From Endomychus coccineus (Eukaryota; Arthropoda; Insecta; Coleoptera; Endomychidae), in NCBI GenBank assembly GCA_958510875.1, contig OY294070.1, positions 122,368,703-122,432,702 of the forward strand: a stretch of DNA of 64,000 nucleotides, in the 5' to 3' direction. A model generated the notes under the pieces. It worked only from the letters and a program-made list of their open reading frames with translations. It ran no database searches and was not told the DNA's origin. The position numbers and the translations under genes were made by a program. The first letter of the stretch is position 1; each line of letters begins with the position of its first letter. Positions 33,491 to 45,257 of the stretch are shown piece by piece.

Positions 33491-34480
33491 TGATGGTTAC
33501 AAAGAACAAAACAAGTACATATTTTTCTGTTTGAAGTAATCATGAAAAATATTGAGGTGAGTTCAACCTTTCGGTTTGTGGATGTTCAAAATTATCTCTT
33601 GAGACTATAGCGAGTACGGATTATTTCTAGAAAATATTTCATTTGGTTTCATGAAACTACGAATTTGAATTGATTTTTCAAGGTAATGCAATTGTTATAT
33701 TGTTATTGCATTTCATTAAATTCATTTTCGGGTGTGATGGACAAAAAGCGACCCTCCAAGAATTGACCAACACCAATCAGAGATTACGCAGAAGTTCCTG
33801 ATATGCATCGAGCTTAGGAATGAAGTAGTATGTATACGGTTGCTTCGATTCAATCAATTTCTGAATATCTGTTCACTTGATTTCTGAATGTCGGCATGGT
33901 TGAATTCCGAATATTACACTTGACCGCAGCTTCTCTCAATTAACTGACATATCATATCCAGTAAATAATTAAAAGGCGATGTAACTATACAGTATACAGT
34001 ATATTATTGTTATTATCTTTTATACATATTTCGCCATAAGGTATACTACAGGTATAATACTAACTTGCCCAAATATTCGTTGATAATATCAGGAATCGGT
34101 TTGAGAAATTATTTTATCAAGCTTGCTTTATTAATTTACTGGCCTGACGTTTTTCTGAATTGTTAAAGTATATTCCGACTTATATCAAATGCGTAATTAG
34201 AAAAGTTCAATCCGATCCACAGTGAAATCCTGTCCTTCCTTGCTTCAACTAACCTAACGGTAATTGGCGTGAGATTTTTCTCATCTAAAACGTATAGTAA
34301 TACCACCTGCATTTCTAGATTTCGAGATAATTGAGTATCACCTGAGTCAATCTCACAGAGCTCATTATTTTTAGATTACTCACTCTGTAATTTACCTTTC
34401 CAGTTGGAAAGGTTCATTTCACGTAGCAGGTTTCACGTGAATTGCATTCAAGTAACAATGTCACTTATTACTATAGTTCA
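33491..34480. other. Unassigned
   Basis: No gene. Short ATACAGTATACAGTATA repeat near 33990. Confidence 0.45.
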
Positions 34481-36505
34481 GTCACCAGAGGAAAAAAGAT
34501 GGTTTGAGAACTGACAGTCCCTTTTCAAAGTGGTTTCTTATGTATTTTAACGCGCTGATAACGAGAAAAATAATTGAAAAATTTTACACCTTGTGCTTTC
34601 GAAATCATGGTCAGTTTTTTACTCCAAGTATAATATTTGATGATGCTGATGAAAACACACACACACTCTGTATATTAGGGAGAAGTATGTTAATGAAAAA
34701 ATCGAAATGATGTAAAAAAACTGATACGAAAATTCGCATTGAAGCATTCTAGCGAAAAAATTGGTGAGTGAATGAGAAAAAAAAAAGGTCTAGTAAATGG
34801 GAAATTTTACGCTGTATTATGTAACTTTGGTATTCTGCATTTTTTCTTTAAAACGCGAATTGTTAGAATAAAATGCTAAAATTGTAAGAAAAACTCATTT
34901 TTGTTTTTGAATTTTCTTTGCTTTCACGCGCTCTCGGAAAAATATAATTATTTTTTTAAAGAAAATTTAGTTTAACTTTTGATAAGAAGCATTTGGGAGT
35001 TTGAAAGTCTGGAATTAGTTGGGAGAATTTGTCTATTTTCGATGGTACAATTAGGGCCTCCTGAGAACATAGATGCCCTTTTATCGATATCGTTGGTTCT
35101 ACTCAACCAAATTCGACGTGCTTAGGCTCAAAATTTTCCCCATCCTACACTCTCTCAAAATTTTACACTCTGTAACTTTGATATCTTGCATTTTTTTTAA
35201 ACGCGTATTTCTGGAATAAAATGCTGAAATTAAAAGAAAAATTGCATTTTTGTATTCGAATTTTCTTTGCTTTCAAGTGCTCTCGAAAAAATATCTTTAT
35301 TCATTTTTTATAGAAAATTCAGTCTAACTTTTTATAAGCGGCATTTGGGAATTCGGAAGCTTGGATTTAGATGGGAGAATTTGTCCATTTTCGATGGTAC
35401 AAATTTTTCCTCCTAAGGGGCCAAATTCCCTTTTATCAATACCTCTGGTTCTACTCAACCAAATTCAACGTGCTTAGGCTCAAAATTTTCCCCATTCTAC
35501 ACTCTCTCAAAATTTTACACTCTGTAACTTTGATATCTTGCATTTTTTTTAAACGCGTATTTCTGGAATAAAATGCTGAAATTAAAAGAAAAATTGCATT
35601 TTTGTATTCGAATTTTCTTTGCTTTCAAGTGCTCTCGAAAAAATATCTTTATTCATTTTTTATAGAAAATTCAGTCTAACTTTTGATAAGAGGCATTTGG
35701 GAATTCGAAAGCTTGGATTTAGATGGGAGAATTTGTCCATTTTCGATGGTACAAATTATTCCTCCTAAGGGGCCAAATTCCCTTTTATCAATATCTCTGG
35801 TTCTACTCAACCAAATTCAACGTGCCTAGGCTCAAAATTTTCCTCATTCTACACGCTATCACCCGAAATTTGAATTTCCTACAATATTCAATCTTGAAAT
35901 TTTAATTTTTTCCAGCTCAAAAATTTTTAAAGTAGGCACAGCCGCTGTTTATCAACTAAAACGTCGTGTCTTTGTTTCTTCATTTGGTAGAATATGTCAA
36001 AATCTACAAAACACATTTGATTTTTTCCGAAATTTCTATATTTCTCGTCGGAATCGCGAATTTACGATTTTTTCCGAAAAGGTGGATACTTGCGCCAAAA
36101 AAAATTAGGCTGAAAAAAAAATTTGGTTCAAAGAAAAAAAATACTCTTCTTTCCCGCTATCTAATAATTGTTATCCTCAAATACCAATTTTTTTTCTCAA
36201 TTGCCGAAAAAGCGTTAAACGGACTCTATCTAGAGCTCCTTAGCAGCTAGAAAACCAAAAGTTGCGTCAGGATTTTCACAACAACTTTTGTCCCTAAAGT
36301 TTTTCCATAGCATCGATACTTTTTTCCATATCAGAAAAAAACCGAGAAATGGTCATTCTTTGGAGTAAAAATTCGGCCATAACTTCAAAAGCACAAGACT
36401 GGAATTTTTTTACTATTCTCGTTATCAGCGCGTCAAAATACATAAGAAACTACTTCGAACTGTCAGTTTTCAGAGAATTTTCGGCGATTTCGCTCCTCTG
36501 GTGAC
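34481..36505. mobile_element. Non-coding element with long inverted ends
   Basis: The left arm (about 34481-34630) starts GTCACCAGAGGA and contains GTTTCTTATGTATTTTAACG and CGCTGATAACGAGAA. The right arm (about 36360-36505) carries the complements in mirror order with moderate divergence. Between the arms lie three 352-bp tandem units and AT-rich sequence. No transposase is visible and no target-site duplication was found. The design fits a foldback or MITE-type DNA transposon with internal satellite-like repeats. The superfamily is unknown. Confidence 0.65.
34800..35855. repeat. Tandem array, three units of about 352 bp
   Basis: GGGAGAATTTGT occurs at 35021, 35373 and 35725, exactly 352 bp apart. 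Units two and three are nearly identical; the first is more diverged. Each contains TTACACTCTGTAACTTTGAT and TTGCATTTTTGTATTCGAAT. Short open frames inside are by-products of the repeat. Confidence 0.9.
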
Positions 36506-36510
36506 AAGAC

Positions 36511-36526
36511 TACTACTACTACTACT
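36511..36526. repeat. (TAC)n microsatellite
   Basis: Five TAC/ACT triplets directly outside the right inverted end of the preceding element. Confidence 0.85.
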
Positions 36527-37324
36527 GCTTTTTCACCTACTACTCCAATGTTTGAATCAAATCAGCGGCTTGAAAAAATAATTGGTTTGAGTCGAAAATA
36601 AAAAAAACAAAATCAAAGTTATTCGGGTAGATTATGAATAACATATTTTCAATATATTTTTGCTGAATTATATTATGTAGCATAAAAGAAATGTAGAATC
36701 TAAATTCACGTATCAGGAGTATTTCACCTGAGCTCATTGAAAATAACATTGTACTTTTTCAAACGTAATAATTCTATTGAAATTCTGATTGGACAGTCAA
36801 AATAAATCGGAATCGCAAACGTAAAATCTAATTAAATTTGTTTAGACTGTAAATTTAATTTTAAATTAGGGAAATGGTGACAATAAATCATGGAAAGTTT
36901 ACGATGTGAAATATGCGACGCTAATTGGAGCGTGTTGTCTGGCTACCTTAGACGTTCAGCTAAGAGAATGTAGAAAGTTGGTTATTTGAAGGTGGAATAT
37001 TATTCTCAAACTATTTTATTCATTATCAGATTACCTTCCCAATCCATAGGAATGAGTTTCGAAGGCACGTAACAAATTAAATGTGAGTGATAGTCTTCTC
37101 ACATTTTCTTTTACAAATATGAAACAAAGGATTTAGTATCAACTTGTGATTTTTATATTGAGCTCTACCATTCGTCCGGTAACTGTACGAATAATAACAA
37201 CTGGACGACTAAGGTTTGTGCAGTAATTCGGCGTAATGAAGTAGATCCGGCATTTCTCGGATTAAGCAGGTCTCCCAGCTTTGTTGTCTGTATAGATTAG
37301 CTCCTTTTACACCATAAATAAGAA
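36527..37324. other. Unassigned
   Basis: No gene or repeat recognised. Confidence 0.45.
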
Positions 37325-37400
37325 ACAATCACCCTTATCAACTAAAGATAGTGTTAAAGTTAGGACATTTCAGCTACCAAGTAGCCATTATTGGCTGAAA
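37325..37400 (-). mobile_element. Degenerate PLE terminal fragment
   Basis: Contains the minus-strand GGCTACTTGGTAGC stem and TGAAATGTCC but the CTGATGA core is mutated (CCAATAATGG). The upstream part (AACAATCACCCTTATC) matches other PLE ends in the window. Confidence 0.55.
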
Positions 37401-37740
37401 GGTTCTCACTTTAACAGTTATTTCAGTCGATATAGTATAGTGTATATAGTGTGAACTCTTTAATAGTTTTGTTATTTTTTTATTGAAACTAAACAAAGAT
37501 AAATCTGCAAGTTAAGAAGGGCAAGAAAAAATCAACCAACCACAAGAACCAACTCTCAAATAACTTACCAGCCTAGTATTTCCAAAAGTATATGAAAAAT
37601 TAATGGGTAGACCTGCGAAAACGTTGCCGCTTGGAGTGCCCTGCATGTGTACAAGGTGTAGAAAATCAATCAATTACAAATAAACTATGGAAAACTTCAC
37701 ATTATGGATATATTATAATACTATTGATGAGAAATAATCA
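37401..37740. other. Spacer between two PLE ends
   Basis: Nothing recognised. May be remnant PLE sequence. Confidence 0.4.
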
Positions 37741-37850
37741 TTCTCATCCCCTGAAAATACTATCAAAGTACTGAGGACCTTTCGGCTACCAACTAGCCAT
37801 CACCAAAGTGAATTTCTCTGATGATGGCTACTTGGTAGCCGAATGGTTCC
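37741..37850. mobile_element. Two PLE ends head to head
   Basis: A minus-strand end (37741-37804) meets a plus-strand end (37812-37850). Arms TTCGGCTACCAACTAGCC and GGCTACTTGGTAGCCGAA form a long inverted repeat around 37806-37814. The plus copy keeps CTGATGA; in the minus copy it reads TTGGTGA. Confidence 0.65.
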
Positions 37851-38403
37851 TTGCTGCGGTGGGTAGTATGAGAATAACGTCGAAGCTGGTGTGGGAGTGC
37901 ATCAACATGTTAAACAATCTTGGTGGAGATGAAAGCAAGCTCACCCTATTCTGGGTCCCAGGTCAGTCTGGAATGAGGGGAAACCGAATAGCCGATCAGC
38001 TTGCAAGACTGGAGGCTACAGAACCCCCAATAGGCCTCAAACTAGCGGAGTGCTGAGTGCATCTTGGAGAGTAACATCAAAGAGACAATCCACTGCTGTG
38101 TTAGAACACGGACCGTTCAACTACCACCTCTACAAGATGAACCTTAGCGATTCGCATTTGTGCAGGTGGTGCAAACGGAAAAACGAAACATCTATGAACG
38201 TTCTGTGCAGATGCCTGACACTGATCCTCTCAAGACACAGAGCACTCCAGGTAAAGCTATGCAACAGTGAGGAGATCCAGGAACTAGATACGAAGATGGT
38301 GCTAAATATCTTCATGTCATTAACTACCTACCTGGTGGTTGTTTGTCAACCTCAGGCACCCGGTGAACTTTCTGGAGTGGGAACCGATCTCTCTTACCTC
38401 TGA
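37851..38403 (+). pseudogene. R1/I-type LINE RNase H C-terminus and zinc knuckle
   Basis: Reads SKLVWECINMLNNLGG, LTLFWVPGQSGMRGNRIADQ and LARLEATEPPIGLKLAE, then, after a frame change near 38050, NYHLYKMNLSDSHLCRWCKR and ETSMNVLCRC, ending at a stop in 38403. The first part is the end of a retrotransposon RNase H domain; the last aspartate (IAD) is kept but the catalytic histidine of GHSG is Q. The second part is the Cys-rich knuckle, with N in place of its histidine. It joins directly to a PLE end at its 5' side, so the frame starting at 37808 is a chimera. The 3' UTR appears intact downstream. Confidence 0.8.
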
Positions 38404-38700
38404 AGCCAGGTGACCACCCTCGAGCGAGAACCGCTTCACTAGGACGACACTTATCCAATATATCACGAAGAAGGTGCCAATCTCTTCAGGAATCATTTAC
38501 CTGGTGGAGAATGGTGAACACTCTAGGGCAGAAACCACCATTCTGATTGATAGGTGAGTACTCGTCGGTGGGAACTACTCTACTAGATGACACGTTAATC
38601 CTTGATCTGGAGAGCATGGTGAACATTCTCGTGTGGGAACTGCAATTTGGTGGCTGGTGAACACTCGTTGGTGGGAACCGCTCCACTAGTTGACATGTGA
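38404..38700 (+). repeat. LINE 3' UTR with iterated motif
   Basis: Five imperfect copies of GGTGAACACTCG-TGGTGGGAACC begin at about 38410, 38509, 38552, 38610 and 38657. ACCGCTCCACTAG follows several copies. The stretch lies directly after the LINE stop codon and ends near the GGGACCGCAATGGCC-type 3' terminus at about 38735. Confidence 0.65.
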
Positions 38701-38791
38701 CACAAGTTGCAGAGGGCTTCGGGCTAGGTATTGAGGGACCGCAATGGCCTCCTCAGTTAATAATACACTGTCAATGTATCAGCCATCTGTC

Positions 38792-38995
38792 ATGAAAATG
38801 TTACCTGTCTTGTTTGTGTTTTATTTGTGGTCTTTCATAGACAGTCTTAACTGTGTTCATGATCCAACGATCCATGAAGCTGTCTGTAATGAAAACTGTA
38901 CCCGATTATATTATCAAAAACGACAAACTAGAAGGAATCTACTTTACCGGCCAAATTTCAAGTCGGTCGGCTTGATAAATCCGAGGATGAGTTAG
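38792..38995 (+). CDS. Small ORF with signal-peptide-like start
   Basis: From ATG 38792 the protein starts MKMLPVLFVFYLWSFIDS, a good hydrophobic signal, then LNCVHDPTIHEAVCNENC with three cysteines. An upstream in-frame ATG at 38744 would add 16 residues before it. From about 38945 the frame runs into an inverted dispersed repeat, so the C-terminus (NFKSVGLINPRMS) is probably not original. It could be the first exon of a secreted peptide gene cut by the repeat, or chance. No family is recognised. Confidence 0.25.
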   Translation: MKMLPVLFVFYLWSFIDSLNCVHDPTIHEAVCNENCTRLYYQKRQTRRNLLYRPNFKSVGLINPRMS

Positions 38996-39039
38996 TGAGT
39001 AAGTGAGTGGTATTTGCTTTTTATATAATATATATAGAT
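38945..39039 (-). repeat. Dispersed repeat, inverted relative of 31569-31667
   Basis: On the minus strand: TATATATTATATAAAAAGCA, ACTCACTTACTCACTAACTC, then GACCGACTTGAAATTTGGCC. Confidence 0.55.
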
Positions 39040-39201
39040 CGTTTGTTCGTTCAAATTTACAGATGGGCCCTCAAGTGGCGTAGAACACGTCAGATAATAG
39101 TTAAATAGATAAAATATAGTTAAAATATGATACTGCAATAAAATGGAAAATTCAATAACTAAAATCTGTAGAATTATTTTACAGATATAAAATAGCATAC
39201 T

Positions 39202-39992
39202 TTATGGAACCTGGGAAATATTACAAAGAATATCTATATGGGGATCATTCAAATCATCACTAAGCATATAGTATGCTTTATGAATGAGTATTTTCCCAAA
39301 CTTGTTTTTCAAGAATAGAGTAGGCAGTTCTTGCAGTGATGAAGGCAATTTTTTGAATATTTCCAGGATAGTGAACTCAAAGTTTTTTTGTAGATACGTA
39401 TAGTTCAATTTGTTGCCCTTATAGTTGTTTTTAAATTTTGTGCCATGATGGTGATTCTGTAAGTAGTCTATTTCCCGATTTTTGCAAACATAGGTAACTA
39501 CCTTATAAATATATAAACTATGTAAGGTAAGTATTCCATTCCCTACAAAATACAATTTACAGCTTTCTCTCTGAGGCAACTACTCAAATATACATCTAAC
39601 ACATCTCTTTTGAAGAGCGAACACCCTCTGAACGTCGCCCGAGTTGCCCCAAAAAACTATTCCATATTTTAGAGTAGACTGAACGTAAGCATGATAGGCA
39701 CTCATGGAGACTCGAATATGTACTAGTACTGAAATAGTTCTTAGGTCAAAACAATGCCTTGATAGAGATTTCGTCACCTGTCAAAACTTGAATCAATGAT
39801 AATACTCAGAAAAGGTGAATATCGCACAGATTTGACGGTGTCTACAGAGTTGTTAAGTATGATTTCTTTGTTTGATTGATAACTAAATTGCACTAACTGT
39901 ATTTTGTCACAGTTTACTTTCAAATTATTGTCAGACGTATATTGATAGATTTGTTTGCCGCGAGAAAGTTCCGTGATGTAGTAGCAATCCAT
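39202..39992 (-). pseudogene. LINE reverse transcriptase C-terminal region
   Basis: The minus strand reads DNNLKVNCDKIQLVQFSYQS (RT thumb start), SVDTVKSVRY, a frame change near 39775, then SLSRHCFDLRTISVLVHIRV, SAYHAYVQSTLKYGIVFWGN and RVFALQKRCVRCIFE, a TAG, and LPQRESCKLYFVGNGILTLH, SLYIYKVVTYV, LPSSLQELPTLFLKNKFGKI and HKAYYML. This order matches the end of Jockey/CR1-like ORF2 proteins, including AYHAYVQS-L-YGI-FWG. Only one stop and one frameshift break the segment, so it is moderately young. It is a different family from the 31765 copy. Confidence 0.85.
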
Positions 39993-40889
39993 TTTATATG
40001 CAGAAACGTATGTCTGGTTCTAAGAAACTAGATTAAATCTGTAGAATCATGCGTAGGTTTTCTCTTCATCAGAATCAGATCTCCTGTCTGGAACTGAAAT
40101 AGAATTCAACTCAATATCTGAATCGAGTTGATTTGAATTTCAATCTACAATGGATGCAGGTATAAAAACTGAGGAAAATTTTTCGAGATGAATTTGAAAT
40201 TCTACATTCTTTTATCAGAAGTTTCTGATTTATGAATGAAATAAGCATTGTCTCGTTACACAATAGAAACATGCGGCGTATAAATTCCAGCATAAAAGTC
40301 TATCTTTCGGTGTGACTATGAAATTTTAAATTAAACCTCAACGGAAATTTCCATTAGAATGTAAATTAAGGATGCAGCAGGGATTTCCATTCAGCAATCA
40401 GCATCCTTTATACTCATCCAACTATTCATGTGATACGACATAATACAGATACATTTCATTCAATAGATACACAACATGATGTTGGATGACGACTAGAGAA
40501 ACCACAAATCAAATCAACTTCCTGTAATAATGATACCTATCGTATCGCTTTCATGCACTTTTAACAATTCTTCTATACATCTAATCCAAAATTGTATGTT
40601 ATCAGCCATTACGTGATTAAAATCCCTTCTAAACTTGAATAAAATAACTACTAAAAGTGTATTTTTCAATAATTAAGTGAAAAAAGGTAGCTATAATTTC
40701 GGTAACATCATAGCTTCTTGAAACAAATATTACAAAGTACTATCATACTACAAAACAGTTAACCTAATTTATATAACTTCAATAATGATCTTAGAATAGA
40801 TGGTTAGAGAATTTTATCTGATTTTTTTTGGTTCAAAGGGGGATTAAATGATGAATCGGTAGCAGATGGAAAATCTTATTATACAAATT
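39993..40889. other. Unassigned
   Basis: No gene or repeat recognised. Confidence 0.4.
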
Positions 40890-41200
40890 TTACAAGGAAG
40901 AATCTTATTACTTTTATTCTGAATCGGTAAAATTTATGGTTTTCCATTATTAGATGTTCAGTAAAGGTTGAAGCAGATTTTTATTCATGAAACTGTTTTT
41001 TGGGACGTTTTTTGAAGCTCCTTTCTGTTTGACCTATGTATATATTAGGGTGAAACCCATATGTTCAAACCCAGCCTGTAAACTCCAAATTTGTTATCAT
41101 CGGATGATTTATCTTTATTATTTTTGATAAGCCTAGCTGGATTATTCTGCGTTTTAAACGCTTCGTCAATACCTGAGTTACTGAGGAAATTTCCAATTGT
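40890..41200 (-). pseudogene. PLE GIY-YIG endonuclease fragment
   Basis: Minus-strand frames read NKFGVYRL, then in another frame LIYIGQTERSFKKRPKKQFH, then SAxxEHLI-type ASTFTEHLIMENHKF. These are the GVY, YIGQT-RS and the AEHL positions of a Penelope GIY-YIG domain, with two frame changes. It belongs to a subfamily different from 13229-15503 (YIGQT rather than YTGIS). The RT part is absent. Confidence 0.7.
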
Positions 41201-41539
41201 AGTAGTGTATGGCCCTATATACGGCTTGAATCAGATCGGCCGAGGTATGGGCAGTTAATGACTGCGATGAAGTATCGACGCAGATGTGAATAGCAAGAAA
41301 GCAATATCTTTGGCATCTCTTTCACCTGGACAGTGCAGTGTGAAATTACAATAGAAAACTTGTAATATGAATGTTTGCCATACATCATATTACGAGCCAT
41401 CTCAGCTGCATCATTTTGCTCGCAAGAATGATGGTAAAAAGTGTTTACTTCCAATCAGTATGATGATGATGATGATGTGTTAGAGAGGCTGTAAAAGTGT
41501 TACACTTGTTAAGTTTTACATTTTATATTTAGAAGATTG
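41201..41539. other. Unassigned, with (GAT)n microsatellite
   Basis: (GAT)n at 41461-41476. No gene recognised. Confidence 0.5.
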
Positions 41540-41960
41540 TGAGTGCCATGTGACAATAAACGTTACGAAAGAGGCATATAATGCCAAAATAAGACCAAAG
41601 CTTATCGATTGTCCGAAAGGCTCATGTTCGTTTTGGACTTTTTCCCGCATTCGGAGTTCATCAGAAATCTCCTCCGTTATTTCATCACGAGAGATTCCAG
41701 ATAGGCAGACTAGACGAGCTCAAACTAGTCACCAGTTCACTGTCAAATTCTAGACCTAGCATACTTAATTTTTTCATCGAACAGCGAAGCTGTAGAACTC
41801 TTTACTCAGTAAGGTCTTTCCCTTTGCCTCTGAACTCCAAACCTTAAAAAAAATACGAATGCCTATCTCCTCCCCCTACATTCCTCTTTTGACTCACACT
41901 TTCTTCAAACATTCAGTCTCTTGTTTTGTTAAAGTTTATAAAAAAGTACGTTTACCTATC
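41540..41960 (+). pseudogene. Jockey-like LINE, internally deleted
   Basis: Reads KLIDCPKGSCSFWTFSR (the region just before RT) followed within 100 bp by RRAQTSHQFTVK and, beyond stops, FHRTAKL, LLSKVFPFASELQTLKKIRM and LLTHTFFKHS, which is the C-terminal tail. All RT motifs are absent. The tail matches 24573-24735 and 33330-33480. It has the same overall form as 2434-2930. Confidence 0.6.
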
Positions 41961-44900
41961 AAATGTGTTCACTTCAGCAAATGCATACCACATATTATGG
42001 CTAGGAAGTGATACTTTCCTAAGTATCCGGTAATACGTGACTAACTCATAGGAATTCCCCAAAACTTATCTTCAGGATTTTTTCATTGCAATAGAATTGA
42101 TATAGATACCTAATGTTTAGGTAGCTGATTCAATTAACTATGTCTTAATTAGAGAAATATATGTTTTAAAGTTTTCAAGAAAGTTAACCAAAGGTAGATT
42201 ATTTGATTCTTCAGCATGTTTGACTAGTTTGACTCACATTACAAATATAGAAAAAAATTTAATTTGAAGAGCCGATACTTTCCTTTCATTTTAAATGCAA
42301 TAAAAAGATGTAGAAAACTGGAAATACTTTCTTCATAAGACACATAAAAATTGTCATATTTCGTTTGAACCTGGAAGAAAATGAGCGTAATTTGTAATCC
42401 GCATGTCAGTACTCCTTAACTAACAACACAGTCCAGTATTTTTACGACAGATTAGCAAAAACCTTACTTATCACAATACCAAGTGCTATTATTGCTATCT
42501 CGATCTCAAATATCAAAATAACTACAGTCACGGAGTTGCACTTGTGAAACAACAGTTAGTAAATAACAACAGTTGCTGAATATCAATCTCTAATTTTTAT
42601 TGACTAACAGACTAGCATACTCCTCTTTCTTATCAGACAGCACAAGTTCTTTTTCTGTTCATCTTGTTAACAATACGATACGTCTGACTCATTCATACTC
42701 TCACATCAATCATATACGCCGCTCGATCTGTATCAACCTGTATGTGATACCAACATAAAAATAGTAGGTAAAATTGAGTTGATATCTATCTTGTACCGTT
42801 TTATAGATAGGATCTCATCCATCAGTGCGGAAGAGCATTATTTACCGCGATTTGTTCAATGATATTCAACTCTTTATCAAAATTATTTTTTGACATCGGT
42901 ACGTTGAGTAGTCTGTGTATGAAACTATTGTAGTCTGCTGGAAGTGTTCTCATGGGCGATTCTTGGAATCTTCCTAGCTTCAGTTTTCATGAGAGTTGAT
43001 TCAGATCCCATATATTGCTTAACGGCTCTTAAAAGTCATATACGTAATTTCTTCACTCACAGGCAATTACGATTGTCAATTTTATATTTATTCCTCACTC
43101 TTCACAATTACCATAGACCGCCGGAGGAAACTTATGCGATTTGTATGTGTTTATATCATAAATGAAAACAAAAGCATTGATCTGTCATGCCTTCGGACTT
43201 AACCTACTACTTCTAGATATCAAAGGGATGTCAACCACAATACAACCCACGGCAGTGGAGTCACCAAATTATTCGAGCATCATCCCATGCATAACAGATA
43301 GCTTCGGGCATTTTTAATATGATAAGAGGTACTTTTATTTGATATGACATATTTCATATAACATAATCGAATAATGGCTAGCTCCGAATAAATCATATTC
43401 CTTTTTCTCATTATTATCACATTGTTTAACACGTCTTTTGTAATACTTTTGAGCATAACACACAAAAGGCAGTGGAGTAATTCTCTTGAAATCTAATTTC
43501 CATGCACAAAGCGGATTTGACTCCTAAAGACAAACTTTGCAGATCGTGCGAATGCAAGCATCTAGTTTATTATGGATTAAAACTGGTTACTAGATACAAT
43601 AGCACTCTCAGTTGCATATGAATTCTTCATTTTTAGTTGCTAGTAAGCTTTACGAAAATTCTGTTTGAACATAACATTGACAGTTGTTCCAACGTTCAGT
43701 GTTCCTTTGAAGGACACAAAGCCTTATCAGCTAATTTAAACGTTAGTCCAAATATATTTATATTGCAACACTTAATTTGAATTCAACGACACCCCGACTA
43801 ACCAGATTAATTGTTGTCATAAGTCATACGAATAATCGAGTGATTGAAAAATGGAAGAATAAAATTGATCACGTGACTTCCCTCATTTTTGTAAACAAAA
43901 TGGTTCCTTACACTTTTCCAGGTAAAATATATGATTGTAGAAAGAGAAAATATATAGTAAATGACTTGGGAAGATAATGATAGACGTTAAGATGTACTCT
44001 ATGTTGCAATGAAATTTACTACTCTGTGTTTTATACTGACACCTACTGCCAGATTGATTTTCGAATCATTCACATTTTAATATAACCTTGTTTTATACTG
44101 ACACAGTTACCTATTGTCACATGAACTATCAAAATTTGCCATAGAGTAAACGAATAAAATTGACTCCACTTTTTTTGTGCCGATTACAATACTTTCATTA
44201 TATTATGTACCGCGTATACTGCACGCCTAGAGGAAAGCAAGTGATTTTCAGTATACTGTTAGCTTAGACATTTTTTATGGTCAGATTCTAAACGGCAGAT
44301 TGATCGCTTGTTATCGTTCAAACAAAGGTTTTTACTCTGTCTTTCCCTTTGAAGCTACAAATTACTCAGGTAACTATAACATAAGACGTGCAGGATGTGC
44401 TCGTTTATTATCAAACATTTAATTAGAATATTACCTTGATATAGTTTTCATTCATACCTAAATCCAAGGAAGTCTAAATAAGGTCATAAAATGAAGGTCC
44501 CCGTCAGAACAAAAATGGAATATTCCTTTTGTATCCAGCCCACAAGACGATGGCGATCCTCTATCTCTCATTGTGTACAAGTTACTTTCCCTAAACATAT
44601 TGGGGAAAGAGGAGTGGTTATCGTGCTTATAAGAAATCAAACTAACCATACAAAAGTCAGTTATATTCCCTAACTCGAATTATTCTGTTGAAAAATTACG
44701 TGGCACTCCGTCATTTTCGATCCAAGGTCAATAATACAAATTTGTTCATTAAGTTTTGATCTTTCAGGCTCATCCTGTTGGGAAATTAATCAATAATCTC
44801 AGTTTTATTTCTTTCTTGTCAGTTAATTTAGATTATCTAGGTTGTTTTATTTGAGTTTAGGTTTTGATCTTATTTATTATTCCTATTAGTTAAAAAGTCA

Positions 44901-45257
44901 ATTATAATATTCTTCCATTATCTATGGTAATAATCATTATTTTATTACTATTGAAGTAATTGTTATCTTTATTAAATTTCATTGTTGTTGTTGAATATGA
45001 GTTTATATCATTAATTAGCATTTATCCTTCCGCTTACCTTATAGTGTATTAAAGTTATAAAAGTGAAATGAAAAGGTAAATCAATGATGATTTTCACGTT
45101 TGTTCTGGCTAATCAATTATTGGATTTAACTCCCACGTAACATGAGTTTTCTAAGCCAAACGGTCACACTGTAAATAAATCGAGGAATAGGAATACTATA
45201 AATTCAATAATTAAATTTTGAAAGTTTAAATAGATAGATAGAAAGCCATATTACATT
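41961..45257. other. Unassigned
   Basis: About 3.3 kb without a supported gene. A frame at 42944-43165 opens with hydrophobic FSWAILGIFLASVF but starts at GTG. TTGTTTTATACTGACAC occurs twice near 44020-44110 in part. Confidence 0.4.

Noticed and set aside
35371..35905. Two similar ORFs starting MGEFVHFRWYK
   Set aside because: Products of the 352-bp tandem array; the repeat explains them fully.
42944..43165. ORF with hydrophobic N-terminus
   Set aside because: Starts at GTG, no upstream ATG in frame, no family resemblance and no splice context.
43777..43977. ORF with partial resemblance to DNA near 56800
   Set aside because: Similarity is short and AT-rich; not convincing as a repeat or gene.
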